Counted from the stretch's first letter, positions 8,455-17,194 are shown. The stretch: DNA of 37,105 bases from Acidomonas methanolica (GCF_004346035.1 NZ_SLZN01000027.1:1-37105); one strand, 5' to 3'. Notes: generated by a model not told the origin, from the letters alone. Translations and numbers: made by a program.

Positions 8455-8832
8455 ATGACGCAGGTGCTGCTGGTGGAGGATGACGACGCCGTGGCGTTGA
8501 TCGTCGAGGCCGTTCTGGCGGGCTCGGGCCGGGCAGTGCGGCGCGTGTCCGGCGCGGGCGCGGCGCGGGAGGCGGCACGGGAAGCGGCTCCGGCGGTTCT
8601 GGTCGCCGATCTCAACTTGCCGGACGGAGAGGATGGCGTCACGCTCGCCCGGGCCCTGCGGACCGAATGGCCGGATTTGCCGGTGGTTCTGATCTCCGGG
8701 GCGTTCGAAGGGGGAGAGGGCACGTCAGGAACGGCGACGGCCGAGGTGCCGGGCGGTGTCTGTCTGGCCAAGCCGTTCCGGCGCGCGGCGCTGTTGGCGG
8801 CGATCGACGCGGCGGAGCGCTGGCGCGGTTAA
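8455..8832 (+). CDS. Single-domain response regulator (receiver only)
   Basis: A 125-residue stand-alone receiver domain. VLLVEDDDAV gives the acidic pocket (Asp9-Asp11), VLVADLNLPDG gives the phosphoacceptor Asp52, ISG supplies the conserved Ser/Thr, and CLAKPF supplies the conserved Lys. No output domain follows. The ATG at 8455 follows a GGGAGGGGCGG run, a strong ribosome-binding site; the longer open frame upstream is antisense or unrelated. No histidine kinase is adjacent, so its partner must be elsewhere. It may act as a phosphate shuttle or sink (inference from the architecture). Confidence 0.85.
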   Translation: MTQVLLVEDDDAVALIVEAVLAGSGRAVRRVSGAGAAREAAREAAPAVLVADLNLPDGEDGVTLARALRTEWPDLPVVLISGAFEGGEGTSGTATAEVPGGVCLAKPFRRAALLAAIDAAERWRG

Positions 8833-9013
8833 GGCGATCCTCCGAAGGACGCGGAGGCGGCGGACTCGGGCGTCACCGAGGGCGCGACGAAATTTTCCGC
8901 CGGATTTTTTTAAATTCCCACAATAATTTTCCAAAAATCACATAAGTACGTGTTGTTCACACGGACGTCATCGGTTAAGCGATGGCGTGGCTTGTCGGCC
9001 TTGGGACCAACAG
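8833..9013 (+). promoter_or_regulatory. AT-rich leader/promoter region of sucCD
   Basis: This 181-base gap contains a markedly AT-rich stretch (about 8889-8950) in otherwise GC-rich DNA, as expected for a promoter region. A short CATCG/CGATG hairpin lies at about 8969-8984. I could not fix a -35/-10 pair or match a known succinate-pathway riboswitch. It should hold the sucC promoter. Confidence 0.35.
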
Positions 9014-10213
9014 ATGAACATTCACGAATATCAGGCGAAGGACCTCCTGCGATCCTTCGGCGTTCCCGTGCCTCCTGGCGTCGCGGTCGGCTCTCCGGCC
9101 GAAGCGCGCGAGGCGGCGCGTCAACTCGATTCCGGCGTGGTCGTCGTCAAGGCGCAGATCCACGCGGGCGGCCGCGGCGCCGGGCGCTATGTCGGCGAAC
9201 CGGCATGTGGCGGCGTGCGGCTGGTCAAGACGCCGGAGGACGCGCAGCACGCGGCGTTCGAGATGCTTGACCGCGTTCTCGTCACCAAGCAGACGGGCCC
9301 CGAGGGGCGTCTGGTGCGCAAGCTCTATATCGAGGCGGGCTCGGCGATCGAGCACGAATACTACCTCTCGATCCTGCTCGACCGCGAGGCGCGCCGAATC
9401 GTCATCGTCGCCTCCAGCGAAGGCGGGATGAGCATCGAGGACGTGGCGGCCGAGAAGCCGGAGAGCATCCATAAATCCTGGATCGATCCGACGATCGGCC
9501 TGTCCGATCACCAGTCGCGCGATCTGGCCGTGAAGCTCGGCTTCACCGGCAAGCAGATCGCCGCCTTCGCCGCGATCGTCCGCTCGGCCTATACGGCCTT
9601 CACGACGCTGGACGCCTCGCTGCTCGAGGTCAATCCGCTGGCCCTGACGAAGGACGGCGCGCTCGTGGTGCTCGACGCCAAGATGAGCTTCGACGAGAAC
9701 GGCCTGTTCCGTCACGCGAATGTGCGCGCGCTGCGCGATCCCGACGAAGAAGACCCCCGCGAGCAGGAAGCCGCGCGGTTCGGCCTGTCCTATGTCGGGC
9801 TCGACGGCACGATCGGCTGCATGGTCAACGGCGCGGGCCTGGCCATGGCGACGATGGACATCATCAACTCCGAGGGCGAATCCCCGGCCAACTTCCTCGA
9901 CGTGGGCGGCGGCGCCTCGCGCGAGAAGGTGGCGGCGGCGTTCCGCATCCTGCTGGCCGATCCGAATGTCGAGGGCGTCCTCGTCAACATCTTCGGCGGC
10001 ATCATGCGCTGCGACATCATCGCCGAGGCGGTGGTGAGCGCCAGCCGCGAGGTCGGGCTGCATGTGCCGCTGGTGGTGCGCCTGGCCGGGACGAATGTCG
10101 AGGAAGGCATGGCGTTGATCGAGAATTCGGGTCTGGACGTGACCGTGGCGTCCGACCTTGCGGATGCGGCGCGCAAGATCGTCGCGGCCGTGCGCGCGCG
10201 GAGGGCTGCATAA
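9014..10213 (+). CDS. sucC: Succinate--CoA ligase, ADP-forming, beta subunit
   Basis: A 399-residue TCA-cycle enzyme subunit that, with SucD, interconverts succinyl-CoA and succinate with nucleotide phosphorylation. The N-terminal ATP-grasp domain begins [20 protein letters not shown], with [19 protein letters not shown] as the nucleotide-binding loop. [13 protein letters not shown] and [12 protein letters not shown] are the metal-binding region. The C-terminal CoA-ligase domain has [28 protein letters not shown] and [11 protein letters not shown]. The start at 9014 is the conserved MNIHEYQAK. The stop and the sucD start overlap by one base (TAATG), indicating coupling. Malate-CoA ligase (mtkA) is a paralogous alternative, but the sequence and the absence of serine-cycle genes favour SucC. 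Confidence 0.93.
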   Translation: MNIHEYQAKDLLRSFGVPVPPGVAVGSPAEAREAARQLDSGVVVVKAQIHAGGRGAGRYVGEPACGGVRLVKTPEDAQHAAFEMLDRVLVTKQTGPEGRLVRKLYIEAGSAIEHEYYLSILLDREARRIVIVASSEGGMSIEDVAAEKPESIHKSWIDPTIGLSDHQSRDLAVKLGFTGKQIAAFAAIVRSAYTAFTTLDASLLEVNPLALTKDGALVVLDAKMSFDENGLFRHANVRALRDPDEEDPREQEAARFGLSYVGLDGTIGCMVNGAGLAMATMDIINSEGESPANFLDVGGGASREKVAAAFRILLADPNVEGVLVNIFGGIMRCDIIAEAVVSASREVGLHVPLVVRLAGTNVEEGMALIENSGLDVTVASDLADAARKIVAAVRARRAA

Positions 10214-11091
10214 TGGCGATTCTGGTCGATGAGGGCACGCGCGTCCTCGTTCAGGGCATCACGGGGTCGCAAGGCTCGTTTCATGCCGGGCAGTGCCTCG
10301 CCTACGGCACGAAGATCAGCGGCGGCGTGACGCCCGGTCGCGGCGGGCAGACGCATCTTGGCCTGCCGGTCTGGGACACGGTCGAGCAGGCCGTGGCGGC
10401 CAGTCCGGTCGATGCGACGATGATCTACGTGCCGCCGGCCGGCGCGGCCGATGCGATTCTCGAAGCCATCGCGGCGGAGATCAAGCTGATCATCTGCATC
10501 ACGGAGGGCATTCCCGTGCAGGACATGCTGCGCGTGCGCGTGGCGCTGGACCGTTCGGAGTCCATTCTGATCGGGCCGAACTGCCCGGGCGTCATCACGC
10601 CGGATGCCTGCAAGATCGGCATCATGCCCGGCCCGATCCATCGTCGCGGCTCGGTCGGCATCGTGTCGCGTTCCGGCACGCTGACCTATGAGGCGGTGGC
10701 GCAGACCACGGCGCTCGGCATGGGGCAGAGCACCAGCGTCGGCATCGGCGGCGATCCGATCAAGGGTCTCGATTTCATCGACGTGCTGGAGCGTTTCCTT
10801 GCCGATCCGGAGACGGAATCGATCATCATGATCGGCGAGATCGGCGGGTCGTCGGAAGTCGACGCGGCCTATTTCCTGCGCGATCACAAGATCCGCAAGC
10901 CGGTCGTCGCGCTGGTGGCGGGTGCGACCGCGCCGCCGGGACGCCGCATGGGCCATGCGGGCGCCGTCATTTCCGGCGGCAACGACACGGCGGCGGCGAA
11001 GATGGATATCCTGCGTTCCGCCGGCGTCCGCATCGCCCCTTCCCCCGCCGCGCTCGGCACCACTCTGGAAGCGCTGCTGAAGGGCGCGTGA
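10213..11091 (+). CDS. sucD: Succinate--CoA ligase, alpha subunit
   Basis: A 292-residue alpha subunit. The Rossmann-like CoA-binding domain carries [20 protein letters not shown] and [25 protein letters not shown] is conserved in the family. The phosphohistidine that shuttles the phosphate is His248 in [13 protein letters not shown]. Length is typical. It is translationally coupled to sucC. No gene for the other subunits of 2-oxoglutarate metabolism is adjacent in this window. Confidence 0.93.
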   Translation: MAILVDEGTRVLVQGITGSQGSFHAGQCLAYGTKISGGVTPGRGGQTHLGLPVWDTVEQAVAASPVDATMIYVPPAGAADAILEAIAAEIKLIICITEGIPVQDMLRVRVALDRSESILIGPNCPGVITPDACKIGIMPGPIHRRGSVGIVSRSGTLTYEAVAQTTALGMGQSTSVGIGGDPIKGLDFIDVLERFLADPETESIIMIGEIGGSSEVDAAYFLRDHKIRKPVVALVAGATAPPGRRMGHAGAVISGGNDTAAAKMDILRSAGVRIAPSPAALGTTLEALLKGA

Positions 11092-11175
11092 TCCGGTCCG
11101 CGCGTGTCGGGCCCCGCCCGCACGCGCGAGGAGCCGCAGCTTTCCGGGCCTCGCTTGGTCAAACCCAGGGCCTTC

Positions 11176-11220
11176 CAAAGGGTGCCCCCCTTTGACGGAT
11201 GCAGGGCTCAGCCCTGCATC
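11176..11220 (+). repeat. Two adjacent intergenic hairpins downstream of sucD
   Basis: A CAAAGGG/CCCTTTG hairpin (11176-11194, loop 5) is followed by a perfect 10-base stem GATGCAGGGC/GCCCTGCATC (11198-11220, loop TCA). There is no T-run, so this is not a classical terminator. It resembles the GC-rich palindromic units scattered in acetic-acid-bacterium genomes and could terminate sucCD or protect its 3' end. Confidence 0.55.
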
Positions 11221-11327
11221 GGACCCCTTCCCCACGACACGATTCCGCGACCCGGAGATTGCAACCGGCGCGCGGAATGGTTACAGCCGGTGGGATTTGT
11301 CTCCATCATATACGGATTGCGCAGACC

Positions 11328-11879
11328 ATGACGGCCAGCACGACGCCCGGCGATCAGGCGGAATTCGATCTCAAGCGGCATATCCGTGAGGTTCCGGATT
11401 TTCCCAAGCCGGGCATTCTTTTCTACGACATCTCGACATTGTTGCGAAACGCGGATGCGTGGCAGGTCGCGACGGGGCGAATCGCGCGCGTCGTGGCCGG
11501 GTGGCAGCCGGATCTTCTCGCCGGAATCGAGAGCCGGGGCTTCCTGACCGCCGCGCCGCTGGCGCAGCGTCTGGGCCTGGGCTTCGTCATGCTCCGCAAG
11601 CCGGGCAAGCTGCCGGGCGAGACGATCTCGCTGAGCTATGGGCTCGAATACGGGCAGGACACGCTGCATATCCAGGCCGACGCGATCCGCCCCGGCCAGC
11701 GCGTCGTGGTGCTGGACGATCTTCTCGCCACCGGCGGCACGCTGGCCGCGTCGGTTGCACTGTTGCGGAAGGCCGGGGCGGAGGTCGTCGGCTGTTCGGT
11801 CATGATCGAACTCGAAGGGCTCGGCGGCCGAGATAGGCTTGACGTCCCCCTCCATACGCTGATGCATTATCCGGCATGA
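11328..11879 (+). CDS. apt: Adenine phosphoribosyltransferase
   Basis: A 183-residue purine-salvage enzyme that makes AMP from adenine and PRPP. The family start [20 protein letters not shown] is clear, IESRGF is the conserved region around the adenine site, and the PRPP-binding motif is [13 protein letters not shown]. The ATG at 11328 gives MTASTTPGD, a short N-terminal extension; an earlier in-frame start lies in the palindromic region and is unlikely. The stop overlaps the next gene's ATG by four bases (ATGA), so the two are coupled. Confidence 0.93.
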   Translation: MTASTTPGDQAEFDLKRHIREVPDFPKPGILFYDISTLLRNADAWQVATGRIARVVAGWQPDLLAGIESRGFLTAAPLAQRLGLGFVMLRKPGKLPGETISLSYGLEYGQDTLHIQADAIRPGQRVVVLDDLLATGGTLAASVALLRKAGAEVVGCSVMIELEGLGGRDRLDVPLHTLMHYPA

Positions 11880-12694
11880 ACGCCGACTCCGCCGCGCTGC
11901 TGCGCGCCCGCTATCGCCGCGAGAAGCTGCCCTCCATCGCCGAGTCGCCGGTCATCCGGACGCTGATGGCGCACCGTTCCGTACGCGCCTACCTGCCCGA
12001 TCCGCTGCCGGAAGGCGCGCTGGAGGCGGCGATCGCCGCGGCACAATCGGCGGCGACCTCCAGCAACCTGCAATGCTGGAGCGTGGTGGCGGTGGAGGAT
12101 GCGGCGCGCAAGGCGCGGCTGGCGGAACTCTGCGGCCATCAGAAACATATCGTGGAAGCGCCGCTCTTCCTCGCCTGGATCGCCGATCTGTCCCGGCTGG
12201 AGCGGATCGCCGAGGCACAGGATTCGGGGCGGGAGAGCCTCGATTATCTCGAAATGTTCATGGTCGCGCTCATCGACACGGCGCTGGCGGCGCAGAACGC
12301 GGTCGCGGCTTTCGAGAGTCTGGGGCTGGGCACCGTCTATATCGGCGGGCTGCGGAACCATCCGGTCGAGGTGGCGAAGGAACTGCATCTGCCGCCACTT
12401 TCCGTGGGCGCGTTCGGCCTCTGTGTCGGCGCTCCCGATCCCGCGCATCCGGCGGACATCAAGCCGCGCCTGCCCCAGGCGGCGGTGTTGCATCGCGAGC
12501 ATTATGACGCCGCGCGGGAGGCGGAACTGATCGCGCAATATGATGCGGACGCCAACCAGTTCCAGATCGAGCAGGGCCTGCCGGAGCGGGCCTGGTCCTC
12601 GACCATGGCGCGTCGCATCGCCGGGCTGCGGGGCCTGAGCGGGCGCGACGTGATGCGCGCGGCGCTGGAAACACTTGGATTCGCGCTGAAATAG
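11876..12694 (+). CDS. Nitroreductase-family NADPH-dependent oxidoreductase (NfsA/FRP type)
   Basis: A 272-residue flavin-dependent oxidoreductase of the NfsA/flavin-reductase-P branch. FMN-binding features are [19 protein letters not shown] near the N-terminus and [17 protein letters not shown]; the latter is the usual S-x-x-N-x-Q phosphate and isoalloxazine contact. [14 protein letters not shown] and [12 protein letters not shown] belong to the second flavin-contact region. Its substrate (quinones, nitro compounds, free flavin) cannot be told from sequence. It is translationally coupled to apt by an ATGA overlap, an unusual pairing with no obvious pathway link. Confidence 0.88.
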   Translation: MNADSAALLRARYRREKLPSIAESPVIRTLMAHRSVRAYLPDPLPEGALEAAIAAAQSAATSSNLQCWSVVAVEDAARKARLAELCGHQKHIVEAPLFLAWIADLSRLERIAEAQDSGRESLDYLEMFMVALIDTALAAQNAVAAFESLGLGTVYIGGLRNHPVEVAKELHLPPLSVGAFGLCVGAPDPAHPADIKPRLPQAAVLHREHYDAAREAELIAQYDADANQFQIEQGLPERAWSSTMARRIAGLRGLSGRDVMRAALETLGFALK

Positions 12695-12739
12695 CGGCAC
12701 TCTTTATATGGTTTCGCAACCGTGACGGAGTCTGTTTCG

Positions 12740-12898
12740 ATGTGCCTGCGCCTCCTTCTGCCGCTTCTTCTCGGTCTCGCCGCATGCAGTTCCAGCAGCG
12801 GCGACGGTTCGTCCCCGCCTAAAACGAACGGTACGGTGGTGCTGCCGCCACACAGCAACGCGGTGTGTCAGGACGGATCGCAGCCACCCTGCCCCTGA
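12740..12898 (+). CDS. Small lipoprotein (52 residues)
   Basis: The short frame MCLRLLLPLLLGLAAC gives a textbook lipoprotein signal with lipobox L-A-A-C at residues 13-16. The mature part is a Ser/Gly/Pro-rich peptide of 37 residues ending QPPCP, with two further cysteines (Cys43, Cys51). A GGAG lies nine bases before the ATG. It may correspond to the entericidin-like or YifL-like small lipoproteins, but no specific family is recognised. It follows the nitroreductase by 45 bases. Confidence 0.65.
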   Translation: MCLRLLLPLLLGLAACSSSSGDGSSPPKTNGTVVLPPHSNAVCQDGSQPPCP

Positions 12899-13149
12899 GC
12901 GGGGTCTTTGCCGTGCGTGCAAGAAAGATAAACCGCCCTCAACCAGACTGCGAGGCTCCCGACACAGCTCCGCAGCCAACTGATCAAAGTCTTTTTGCTT
13001 CTTTTTCTTCAGAAGTAGACGACCCGCTTTGGAGCTCACCATCGACATAAACTGCTTTTAAACGGGCTCAGATGGTCGGGAAATTCTATATTCTTCTTGG
13101 TTGCCGCGTCGTCGAACTGCATTAAGGGCGCCTCGCTTGGGAGACAGTC
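12899..13149. other. Gene-free intergenic stretch holding repeat copy B
   Basis: No gene is supported here. The stretch contains copy B of the dispersed hairpin repeat and ends in the ribosome-binding site of the following small gene. Confidence 0.5.
12935..13024 (+). repeat. Dispersed intergenic hairpin repeat, copy B
   Basis: Shares with copy A the left block around GCAGCC-A-A-C-TGATCA and the right block CTTTTTGCTTCTTTTTCTTC followed by AGAAG and GACGACC. The A-run of the hairpin is partly eroded in this copy. It lies about 70 bases after the small lipoprotein gene, in the same + orientation as the other copies. Confidence 0.6.
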
Positions 13150-13377
13150 ATGCCGAAAGAGCTTGGTAACGTCGAGACAAAGCTGCAAGCCATGTCCTAC
13201 GTTTTGCTTTGCATTTTGCAAAGGCTTGATGAGGCACAGCCCCGGCTCATAACGGACGTCCTGAATGGCGTAAGAGCGGATCAGGAGGCTTCACTCGCGC
13301 AGTCTCCCGTCGCCCAGCCAATTTTCGACGAAGCCATAAGGTTCCTGGAGCGCGCCAACCGGCGGAAAGGAATTTAG
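13150..13377 (+). CDS. Hypothetical protein, 75 residues
   Basis: ATG 13150 has GGGAG six bases upstream. The product (MPKELGNVETKLQAMSYVLL ...) is soluble-looking and mostly helical, with a C-terminal basic tail ERANRRKGI and no signal peptide or membrane segment. No family is recognised. Its codon use is less GC-biased than its neighbours. It is convergent with the DUF2459 gene across 54 bases. Confidence 0.5.
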   Translation: MPKELGNVETKLQAMSYVLLCILQRLDEAQPRLITDVLNGVRADQEASLAQSPVAQPIFDEAIRFLERANRRKGI

Positions 13378-13431
13378 CATCCGCCCCGTATAGCAAGATC
13401 AAGCATCAGAAAAAGAAGAGTCCCCCAACGA

Positions 13432-14085
13432 TCAGTTCCGGCAAAGGGGCGGAAGACGCGCGTGCAGGCGGCCGGTTGTTTGCGAGGCGAGGATGACGCC
13501 CTCGGGCGGGAGGGCCGGGATCGCCGAATGAAGCAGGGAACAGCTCCAGCGGTTGCAGTCATGCGTCAAAGTGTAGCGCGAGCGGGCGGCGTAAAAGAGG
13601 CTCACACGCCCCTCGCCCGTATTGGTCAGATGCGGATGGCCGGACGGATCAAGCACGAAATCGGCCCAGATCGCGCGGGTGAGCCGGTCCATGGCGGCGG
13701 GGGCGAGGGGAATCGCCGTGACCTGTCCGGGAGCGTAGGCGCGGTCCGGGGCGACGTTGAGCGCCATTGTCTGGATAACGGCGCGACCCGGCAGCGGCGC
13801 GAGAATATAGGCGGAAAGATCGTCCGCCCTCGCCGTAAAGAAGGTCCGCTTGCCGTACCCGAACAGCACGACCGCCGCGCCCGGATAGACGGTCCGGAAC
13901 CAGCCGATCGGCCCACGCAGGGCAGCGGCGGGAACGCCGATTTCCGTATGCCAGCCGGTGGTCAGGAGCCACGCCGTCTCGTGGTCCGGACCGGGTTTCA
14001 GACAGGCGGCGGGCGGAGCGGCGCAGGCGGAAAGGACGAGAAGAAGCGGGAGGGCGCGCAGCCGGCGTGGCGCGCGCGGGATCAG
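13432..14085 (-). CDS. DUF2459-family lipoprotein, probable CTG start
   Basis: The frame encodes LPLLLVLSAC, a lipobox signal, then a DUF2459-type body: TTGWHTEIGVPAAALRGP, VLFGYGKRTFF and a C-terminal THDCNRWSCSLL resembling the family's conserved Cys-Asn motif. The longest ATG-initiated frame (from 13869) would drop the signal and a third of the domain. Extending upstream, no ATG, GTG or TTG precedes the signal peptide before the frame becomes implausible. A CTG at 14085 overlaps the TGA of the upstream YVTN gene (CTGA), and another CTG lies at 14061. About 217 residues from 14085 matches the family length. Function is unknown; it is presumably anchored in the outer membrane. Confidence 0.7.
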   Translation of the reverse strand: MIPRAPRRLRALPLLLVLSACAAPPAACLKPGPDHETAWLLTTGWHTEIGVPAAALRGPIGWFRTVYPGAAVVLFGYGKRTFFTARADDLSAYILAPLPGRAVIQTMALNVAPDRAYAPGQVTAIPLAPAAMDRLTRAIWADFVLDPSGHPHLTNTGEGRVSLFYAARSRYTLTHDCNRWSCSLLHSAIPALPPEGVILASQTTGRLHARLPPLCRN

Positions 14086-15302
14086 CGCATGATCCCGGTA
14101 TGGCCGATACTGTAGCGCCCCGGCTGCGGCCAGACGGCGAGGCCGTGCGGCTCCGCGCCGACGGGGATGATCTTCATGGCGCCCGTGGCCGTGTCGATGG
14201 CGTAGACCACGTCGTCGAACCGGCCGGAGAGCCAGAGCAGCTTCCCGTCGGCCGAGACATTGCCCATGTCGGGGCTGCCGCCGCCGGGGATCGGCCAGGT
14301 CCTGACCACGCGATCCGTCGCGAAATCCACCACTGACACCGAGCCGGGGCCGTGACGCCCGCCGTGAACCTTGTGAGAGCCGCGATTGGCGACATAGAGA
14401 TATTTCCCGTCGCGGCTCGGATATTCGCCATGCGTGCCGATACCCGTCGGGATGAAGCCGATCTCGCGGAAGCTGTCGCCGTCGATGACGAACACGCCAT
14501 CGGCCAGCATGTCGGCGACGTAGAATTTCCGGCCGTCCGGGGAGGTCAGGACGTCCTGCGGCATGCCGCCCTTCGAGAGCTTCAGCATCCCGAGAATCTG
14601 GCGGTTCACCGTGTCGATCTTGGCGAGATAGCCGCCGAATTCGCAGGTGAAGATGGCGTAGCGTCCGTCGATGGAAAACGCGGCGTGGTTGATGCCGCGG
14701 CAGCCCTTGACCTCCAGCGAGCCGTTCGGCGCCATGCTGTGCGGATCGCGGAAATCCAGCCGCTCATGCGCTTCGGCGACGACGATCGCGTTTTTGCCGT
14801 CCGGGGTGAAATACATGTTGTAGGGGTCGTCCACCGTGACGGGTGCGCCGGGCTTGCCGGTGGCGGGGTCGATGGGGGTGAGGCTGCCGTCGGTGCGGCC
14901 TTCGGCGTTGTTCGTCACCCAGAGCGTGCGCAGATCCCAACTCGGCACGACGTGCTGCGGGCTGCGGCCGACGGGAAACGTGTCGATCACCTTGAAGGTC
15001 GCGGGGTCGATCACCGTCACCGAATTGCCGCGCAGGTTGGGCACGTAGATCCGCGCGGGATCGTTGGCGATGACGGGAGAGATGCGACCGGCCGCGGCCT
15101 CGCTGTAGATGTTCGTCGGATCGATGACCGGGGGCATGCCGGGGATCGTCCGGACGGCCTCGGGAGCCGTGGCGGCGGAGGTCGCCGGGGTGGGAAGAGC
15201 GTCCTGCGCGCGGGCGGAACCGGCGAGGACGACCGATGCGGCTGTGTAGAAGAGCGCGGTCGTACAGAGAGCGGCGGTAAGAAGGCGGAACTGCGAAATC
15301 AT
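14082..15302 (-). CDS. Secreted YVTN-family beta-propeller protein
   Basis: A 406-residue exported protein. MISQFRLLTAALCTTALF and following residues form a Sec signal ending AGSARA before QDALPT. The mature part consists of repeated beta-propeller blades with the recurrent pattern [IV]-Y-V-x-N-x-x-x-x-x-V-x-V-I-D (PNLRGNSVTVIDPATFKVID; ANRGSHKVH ... SVSVVDFATD) and SPDGRKFYVAD / SRDGKYLYVAN blade starts. No catalytic residues are recognisable; such propellers often serve as binding platforms or accompany PQQ-type catabolism. The start at 15302 is chosen over 15341 because it directly opens the signal peptide. It lies 41 bases after the creatininase-like gene and is coupled to the DUF2459 gene. 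Confidence 0.85.
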   Translation of the reverse strand: MISQFRLLTAALCTTALFYTAASVVLAGSARAQDALPTPATSAATAPEAVRTIPGMPPVIDPTNIYSEAAAGRISPVIANDPARIYVPNLRGNSVTVIDPATFKVIDTFPVGRSPQHVVPSWDLRTLWVTNNAEGRTDGSLTPIDPATGKPGAPVTVDDPYNMYFTPDGKNAIVVAEAHERLDFRDPHSMAPNGSLEVKGCRGINHAAFSIDGRYAIFTCEFGGYLAKIDTVNRQILGMLKLSKGGMPQDVLTSPDGRKFYVADMLADGVFVIDGDSFREIGFIPTGIGTHGEYPSRDGKYLYVANRGSHKVHGGRHGPGSVSVVDFATDRVVRTWPIPGGGSPDMGNVSADGKLLWLSGRFDDVVYAIDTATGAMKIIPVGAEPHGLAVWPQPGRYSIGHTGIMR

Positions 15303-15343
15303 GTCTGCTCCACAAAGAACTGGCCGGATAACCCGTTTCACGC

Positions 15344-16189
15344 TCAGGGCGCGCGGCGGATGGCCTCCACCGCGGCCTCGACCTGCATGTCCGTGCCGAT
15401 CCGCCCCAGCGCGGCCGTCGCCGGGCGCGGATCGCCACCGTAAACGCCCTGATCCGGCCCCGGAAGAGGGGCCGAGCGCAGAGCGTCCTGCCGGACCATC
15501 GACGGATCGACGGCCAGCATCAGCGCAGTGTCGCTGAGATCGGCGTGTTTGCCGAGAGCGGCGCCGAGGCCGCGGGCGCGCAACGCATCGGCGTAGCGCG
15601 TGGCGATCACGTCATAATAAGGCGCGACGTACAGCGCATGGGCCGTGCCTTTCCATTTGTGATCGAGTTTTTCGGCCACCGCCTTGAGGGAGGTCAAATA
15701 TCCCCCGTGATCGCCGATAAAGACGACGCGGCGGAAGCCCTGCACGCGGAAGCTCTCGGCGGCGCCTTCCAGCAGGCCGGTGAAGACGGCGGGCGGGATG
15801 GAGATGGTGCCGGGGAAGCGCATATGGGAGGTGCGCGGGCTGGTGCCACCTTCGGGAACATAGGCGATGACCGGGGCGACGAGCGTATGGCCGAGCCGCC
15901 GGGCGATGCGGTCGGCCAGAGCGGCGACGCGGATATTGTGCTTGCCGACGGCGATATAGGGGCCGCTCTGTTCCGTTCCGCCGACCGGGATCAGGATCGT
16001 GTCGTCACCCGCGCGAATCGCGGCGGCGATTTCCGTCCAGGTCAGCCGCGCGAATTCGACCGTATCGGACGGCGGTCCCGACGACGGCTGGGCCGCCGCT
16101 CCGGAGACGCCCGTCCCGGATATGGTCATGATCGCCGTCGCGAACACGGCGGGGACGAGGCGGCGAACGGCGGACGGCAGGTGACACAT
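15344..16189 (-). CDS. Exported creatininase-family protein with variant metal-site motif
   Basis: A 281-residue protein with an N-terminal signal peptide (VPAVFATAIMTISGTGVSGA, then AA) followed by the creatinine amidohydrolase fold. IPVGGTEQSGPYIAVGKHN (residues 67-85) aligns with the usual PxGSxEQHGPHLPLxTD metal motif, but the first His is Ser75 and the Asp position is His84. SHMRFPGTIS (about 121-130) and GDHGGY (159-164) match the later conserved motifs. Most family members are cytosolic amidohydrolases; an exported form next to a secreted propeller and a lipoprotein suggests a periplasmic role. Substrate is unknown. It is the first gene of a three-gene leftward operon, divergent from the DUF2721 gene. 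Confidence 0.82.
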   Translation of the reverse strand: MCHLPSAVRRLVPAVFATAIMTISGTGVSGAAAQPSSGPPSDTVEFARLTWTEIAAAIRAGDDTILIPVGGTEQSGPYIAVGKHNIRVAALADRIARRLGHTLVAPVIAYVPEGGTSPRTSHMRFPGTISIPPAVFTGLLEGAAESFRVQGFRRVVFIGDHGGYLTSLKAVAEKLDHKWKGTAHALYVAPYYDVIATRYADALRARGLGAALGKHADLSDTALMLAVDPSMVRQDALRSAPLPGPDQGVYGGDPRPATAALGRIGTDMQVEAAVEAIRRAP

Positions 16190-16273
16190 GATCAGCCGTT
16201 CTCTAAAGCTTCCGTGATCTGCGCACCAGAGGGGGTCTGCACACCGGAGGGGCGCCAGGGGAGAAGAGAAGAA

Positions 16274-16801
16274 ATGTCCGTTCCGCCGTTTTCAGGGTAT
16301 CCCTTCCTGCAACCGGACCCGATCGACAGTGTCGCCCATGTCATCCAGACCGCGCTGACGCCGGTTTTCATGCTGTCGGGCATCGGCACGCTGCTCAACC
16401 TGTTCAATACGCGCCTCGCCCGCGTCTCGGACCATCTGGATGATGTGCGCAAGCAACAGCGGGAGCAGCAGGCGGACGGGCCGCAGGAGGATGGGCCGCA
16501 GGAGGACACCGCTCGTCTGGCGACGAGAAGCAGGCGGTTGCGGCGGCGGATCATCGCGCTGGACACCGCCATCATTTTCGGCGGCATCGGCGGAGCGCTG
16601 ACCTGCGGCGCGGCTCTGGCGCTGTTTCTCGGCTCGCTGCGGGACAGCCATACGGCGGCGCTGCTGATTTTTCTCTTCGGCATGGCCCTGTCCTGCGTGG
16701 TCGCGGCGCTCGCCGCCTTCCTCGGCGATACGCTGCTGGCCTGGCATGCGGTCCATCGCGAGGGTCTTTTCTTCCGAATCAAGGCGGAGACAACGCAATA
16801 A
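16274..16801 (+). CDS. DUF2721-family membrane protein
   Basis: A 175-residue protein with an N-terminal hydrophobic segment (VAHVIQTALTPVFMLSGIGT, then LLNLF) followed by NTRLARVSDHL, the DUF2721 signature. A polar, Gln/Glu-rich linker contains a tandem duplication of five residues, GPQED, at about 71-80. Two more transmembrane helices follow (IIFGGIGGALTCGAALALFL and LLIFLFGMALSCVVAALAAF). Function is unknown for the family. The start is ATG 16274 after an AGAAGAGAAGAA purine run; a much longer frame upstream is antisense to the creatininase gene. Confidence 0.82.
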   Translation: MSVPPFSGYPFLQPDPIDSVAHVIQTALTPVFMLSGIGTLLNLFNTRLARVSDHLDDVRKQQREQQADGPQEDGPQEDTARLATRSRRLRRRIIALDTAIIFGGIGGALTCGAALALFLGSLRDSHTAALLIFLFGMALSCVVAALAAFLGDTLLAWHAVHREGLFFRIKAETTQ

Positions 16802-17013
16802 TCGCAACGCCCTTCCCTGGATCAGGCTTATTTTTCATCCCACACATGAAGTATTCGCTCCGGGCAGGGCAGAGTTGCGCTCCGGAACATGCGGGGAACG
16901 CAGGTCAGACCAGCATTCCATCCAGTTGTTTCATGGCTTCGGAAGAGGCATCTCCCGCTCCGCCATTCACGCCGGCGGCTTTCTTGCGGCCGGCTGACCC
17001 AGGAGATATCGTC

Positions 17014-17145
17014 ATGACCAGTCTTGCCCTTCACGCTTTCCTTTCCCATCCCGTGCAGTCACTGTCCGAGCTTTCGATGCTGGCCTTCGTGCCGGTGATC
17101 GGTGCCCTGCTCGTCGCGACGTTCGCCGCCGACCGTACCGCCTGA
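17014..17145 (+). CDS. Small single-pass membrane protein, 43 residues
   Basis: ATG 17014 has AGGAGA seven bases upstream. The product, MTSLALHAFLSHPVQSLSEL and onward, has one hydrophobic helix (SMLAFVPVIGALLVATFAA) and a short charged tail DRTA. An in-frame ATG at 16846 would add 56 low-complexity residues without a ribosome-binding site, so the short form is preferred. No family is recognised. The 212 bases upstream (16802-17013) hold no other gene I can support. Confidence 0.5.
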   Translation: MTSLALHAFLSHPVQSLSELSMLAFVPVIGALLVATFAADRTA

Positions 17146-17194
17146 TTTCGGGGCCGCAGGAAAGCGACTTCGTCTTTTTCTGACGAAGACGTCA

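Noticed and set aside
8833-9013. Riboswitch controlling sucC
   Set aside because: I looked for the known sucA/sucC-type RNA layouts and could not form a convincing structure; only a short hairpin is visible.
8975-11235. Long reverse open frames opposite sucC and sucD
   Set aside because: Antisense to two well-identified genes; composition is His/Arg/Asp-rich, typical of shadows.
13432-16189. Mycofactocin or PQQ cluster, suggested by a creatininase-type gene
   Set aside because: No precursor peptide, radical SAM enzyme or PqqD-like gene is present, and the creatininase-type protein has a signal peptide and altered metal motif.
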